From: a virus
Reading direction: 5' to 3' (one strand)
IMG/VR virus record: IMGVR_UViG_3300032304_000929
Span: 1-30,425 of that record
Length of the DNA: 30,425 nucleotides
Under the pieces are notes generated by a model. The model saw only the letters and a list, made by a program, of their open reading frames with translations. It was not told where the DNA came from and made no database searches. The translations under genes were made by a program, and so were the position numbers. This document shows, one piece after another, positions 30,231-30,425 of the stretch; position 1 is the stretch's first letter, and each line of letters starts with the position of its first letter.

Positions 30231-30425
30231 ATTAGTACCTCAATGTGTACCTAAATGTGTACCTATAAAAATGTAGTATTTACTAGTGTTTCAGCGTTTT
30301 TGGTACACATTTTCACGTTTTTTTGGTATTTTTTGAAAATATTATTTTTTCCGATTCTCAAAATAATTAAATATATATAAGTATATGACCGAAAATGTGT
30401 ACTTGTGTACCTATTTTATTACTCA
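30231..30425. other. Candidate replication origin: GTGTAC iterons and AT-rich DNA
   Basis: A 12-bp unit AATGTGTACCTA occurs twice in tandem at 30242-30265. Related copies are AATGTGTAC (30394-30402), TTGTGTACCTA (30403-30413) and one inverted copy GGTACACATTTT (30302-30313). Between them, 30314-30390 is very AT-rich, as in a DNA-unwinding region. The region lies between the DnaA-domain-like gene and the helicase-primase operon and continues into bases 1-116 at the join. Together with 30095-30230 (leader and promoter) this accounts for the gene-free stretch spanning the ends. Confidence 0.55.
30303..30425. repeat. Right copy of the 123-bp terminal direct repeat
   Basis: Identical to bases 1-123. 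The last seven bases carry the stop of the gene that continues at 117-518. On closing the circle one copy should be removed, giving about 30,302 bp. Confidence 0.95.

Noticed and set aside
30242-30413. GTGTAC repeats as a CRISPR array
   Set aside because: Units are only 9-12 bp, irregularly spaced and partly inverted, with no spacers of constant length.
1-30425. tRNA genes
   Set aside because: No cloverleaf with TTCGANTC-type arm and matching acceptor was noticed, though a search tool was not available.

Overview
The window holds one complete, circularly closed genome of a tailed phage (siphovirus-like, about 30.3 kb). Bases 1-123 are repeated exactly at 30303-30425, so the unique unit is about 30,302 bp and the two ends join. 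The host is very likely a member of the Bacteroidota, probably Flavobacteriia. The reasons are promoters of the Bacteroidota type (TTTG, then TAnnTTTG about 18-21 bp later), A-rich start regions without Shine-Dalgarno sequences, a DUF3127-type OB-fold protein, a BT4734/VirE_N-type primase-helicase, and structural proteins of the kind found in flavobacterial phages. I found no integrase, no CI-type repressor cassette, no tRNA gene, no CRISPR array and no reverse transcriptase, so a lytic lifestyle is the simplest reading.

Layout: nearly everything is transcribed leftward (minus strand) around the circle. (1) A control region (2849-3147) carries palindromes, phased repeats and a promoter. It drives a chain of tiny overlapping genes (2848 down to 518), a broken DNA methyltransferase and a protein with a DnaA-domain-IV-like helix-turn-helix (117-518). 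(2) Across the joined ends lies an iteron-like, AT-rich candidate origin (about 30231-30425 plus 1-116). (3) A second promoter (30182-30214) and a structured leader precede the replication and recombination genes: primase-helicase, VRR-NUC-like nuclease, ERF annealing protein, PD-(D/E)XK exonuclease and DUF3127 ssDNA-binding-like protein. Many small accessory genes follow, then a sigma-like/HTH protein next to the terminase genes. (4) The late region runs from the small and large terminase through tail fibre, tail-tip proteins, tape measure, neck/tail proteins, capsid protease, major capsid, major tail and portal to head-tail connector. It ends in a lysis cassette (holin, amidase, unimolecular spanin), a metallophosphoesterase and a strong terminator at 3148-3178.

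Points that stand out: two tandem paralogous genes (10371-11610), probably tail assembly chaperones, lie alone on the plus strand inside the leftward late operon, behind their own Bacteroidota-type -7 element. The structural genes follow canonical phage order only when read along the plus strand, against their direction of transcription. The methyltransferase has lost its SAM-binding FxGxG region and its frame. The leader of the primase operon and the late terminator share a sequence core, and the leader can form two competing hairpins. A 19-bp sequence is repeated exactly at three start codons. Seven genes shorter than about 60 codons were recovered by hand, mostly because they chain to their neighbours by ATGA or TAATG overlaps.
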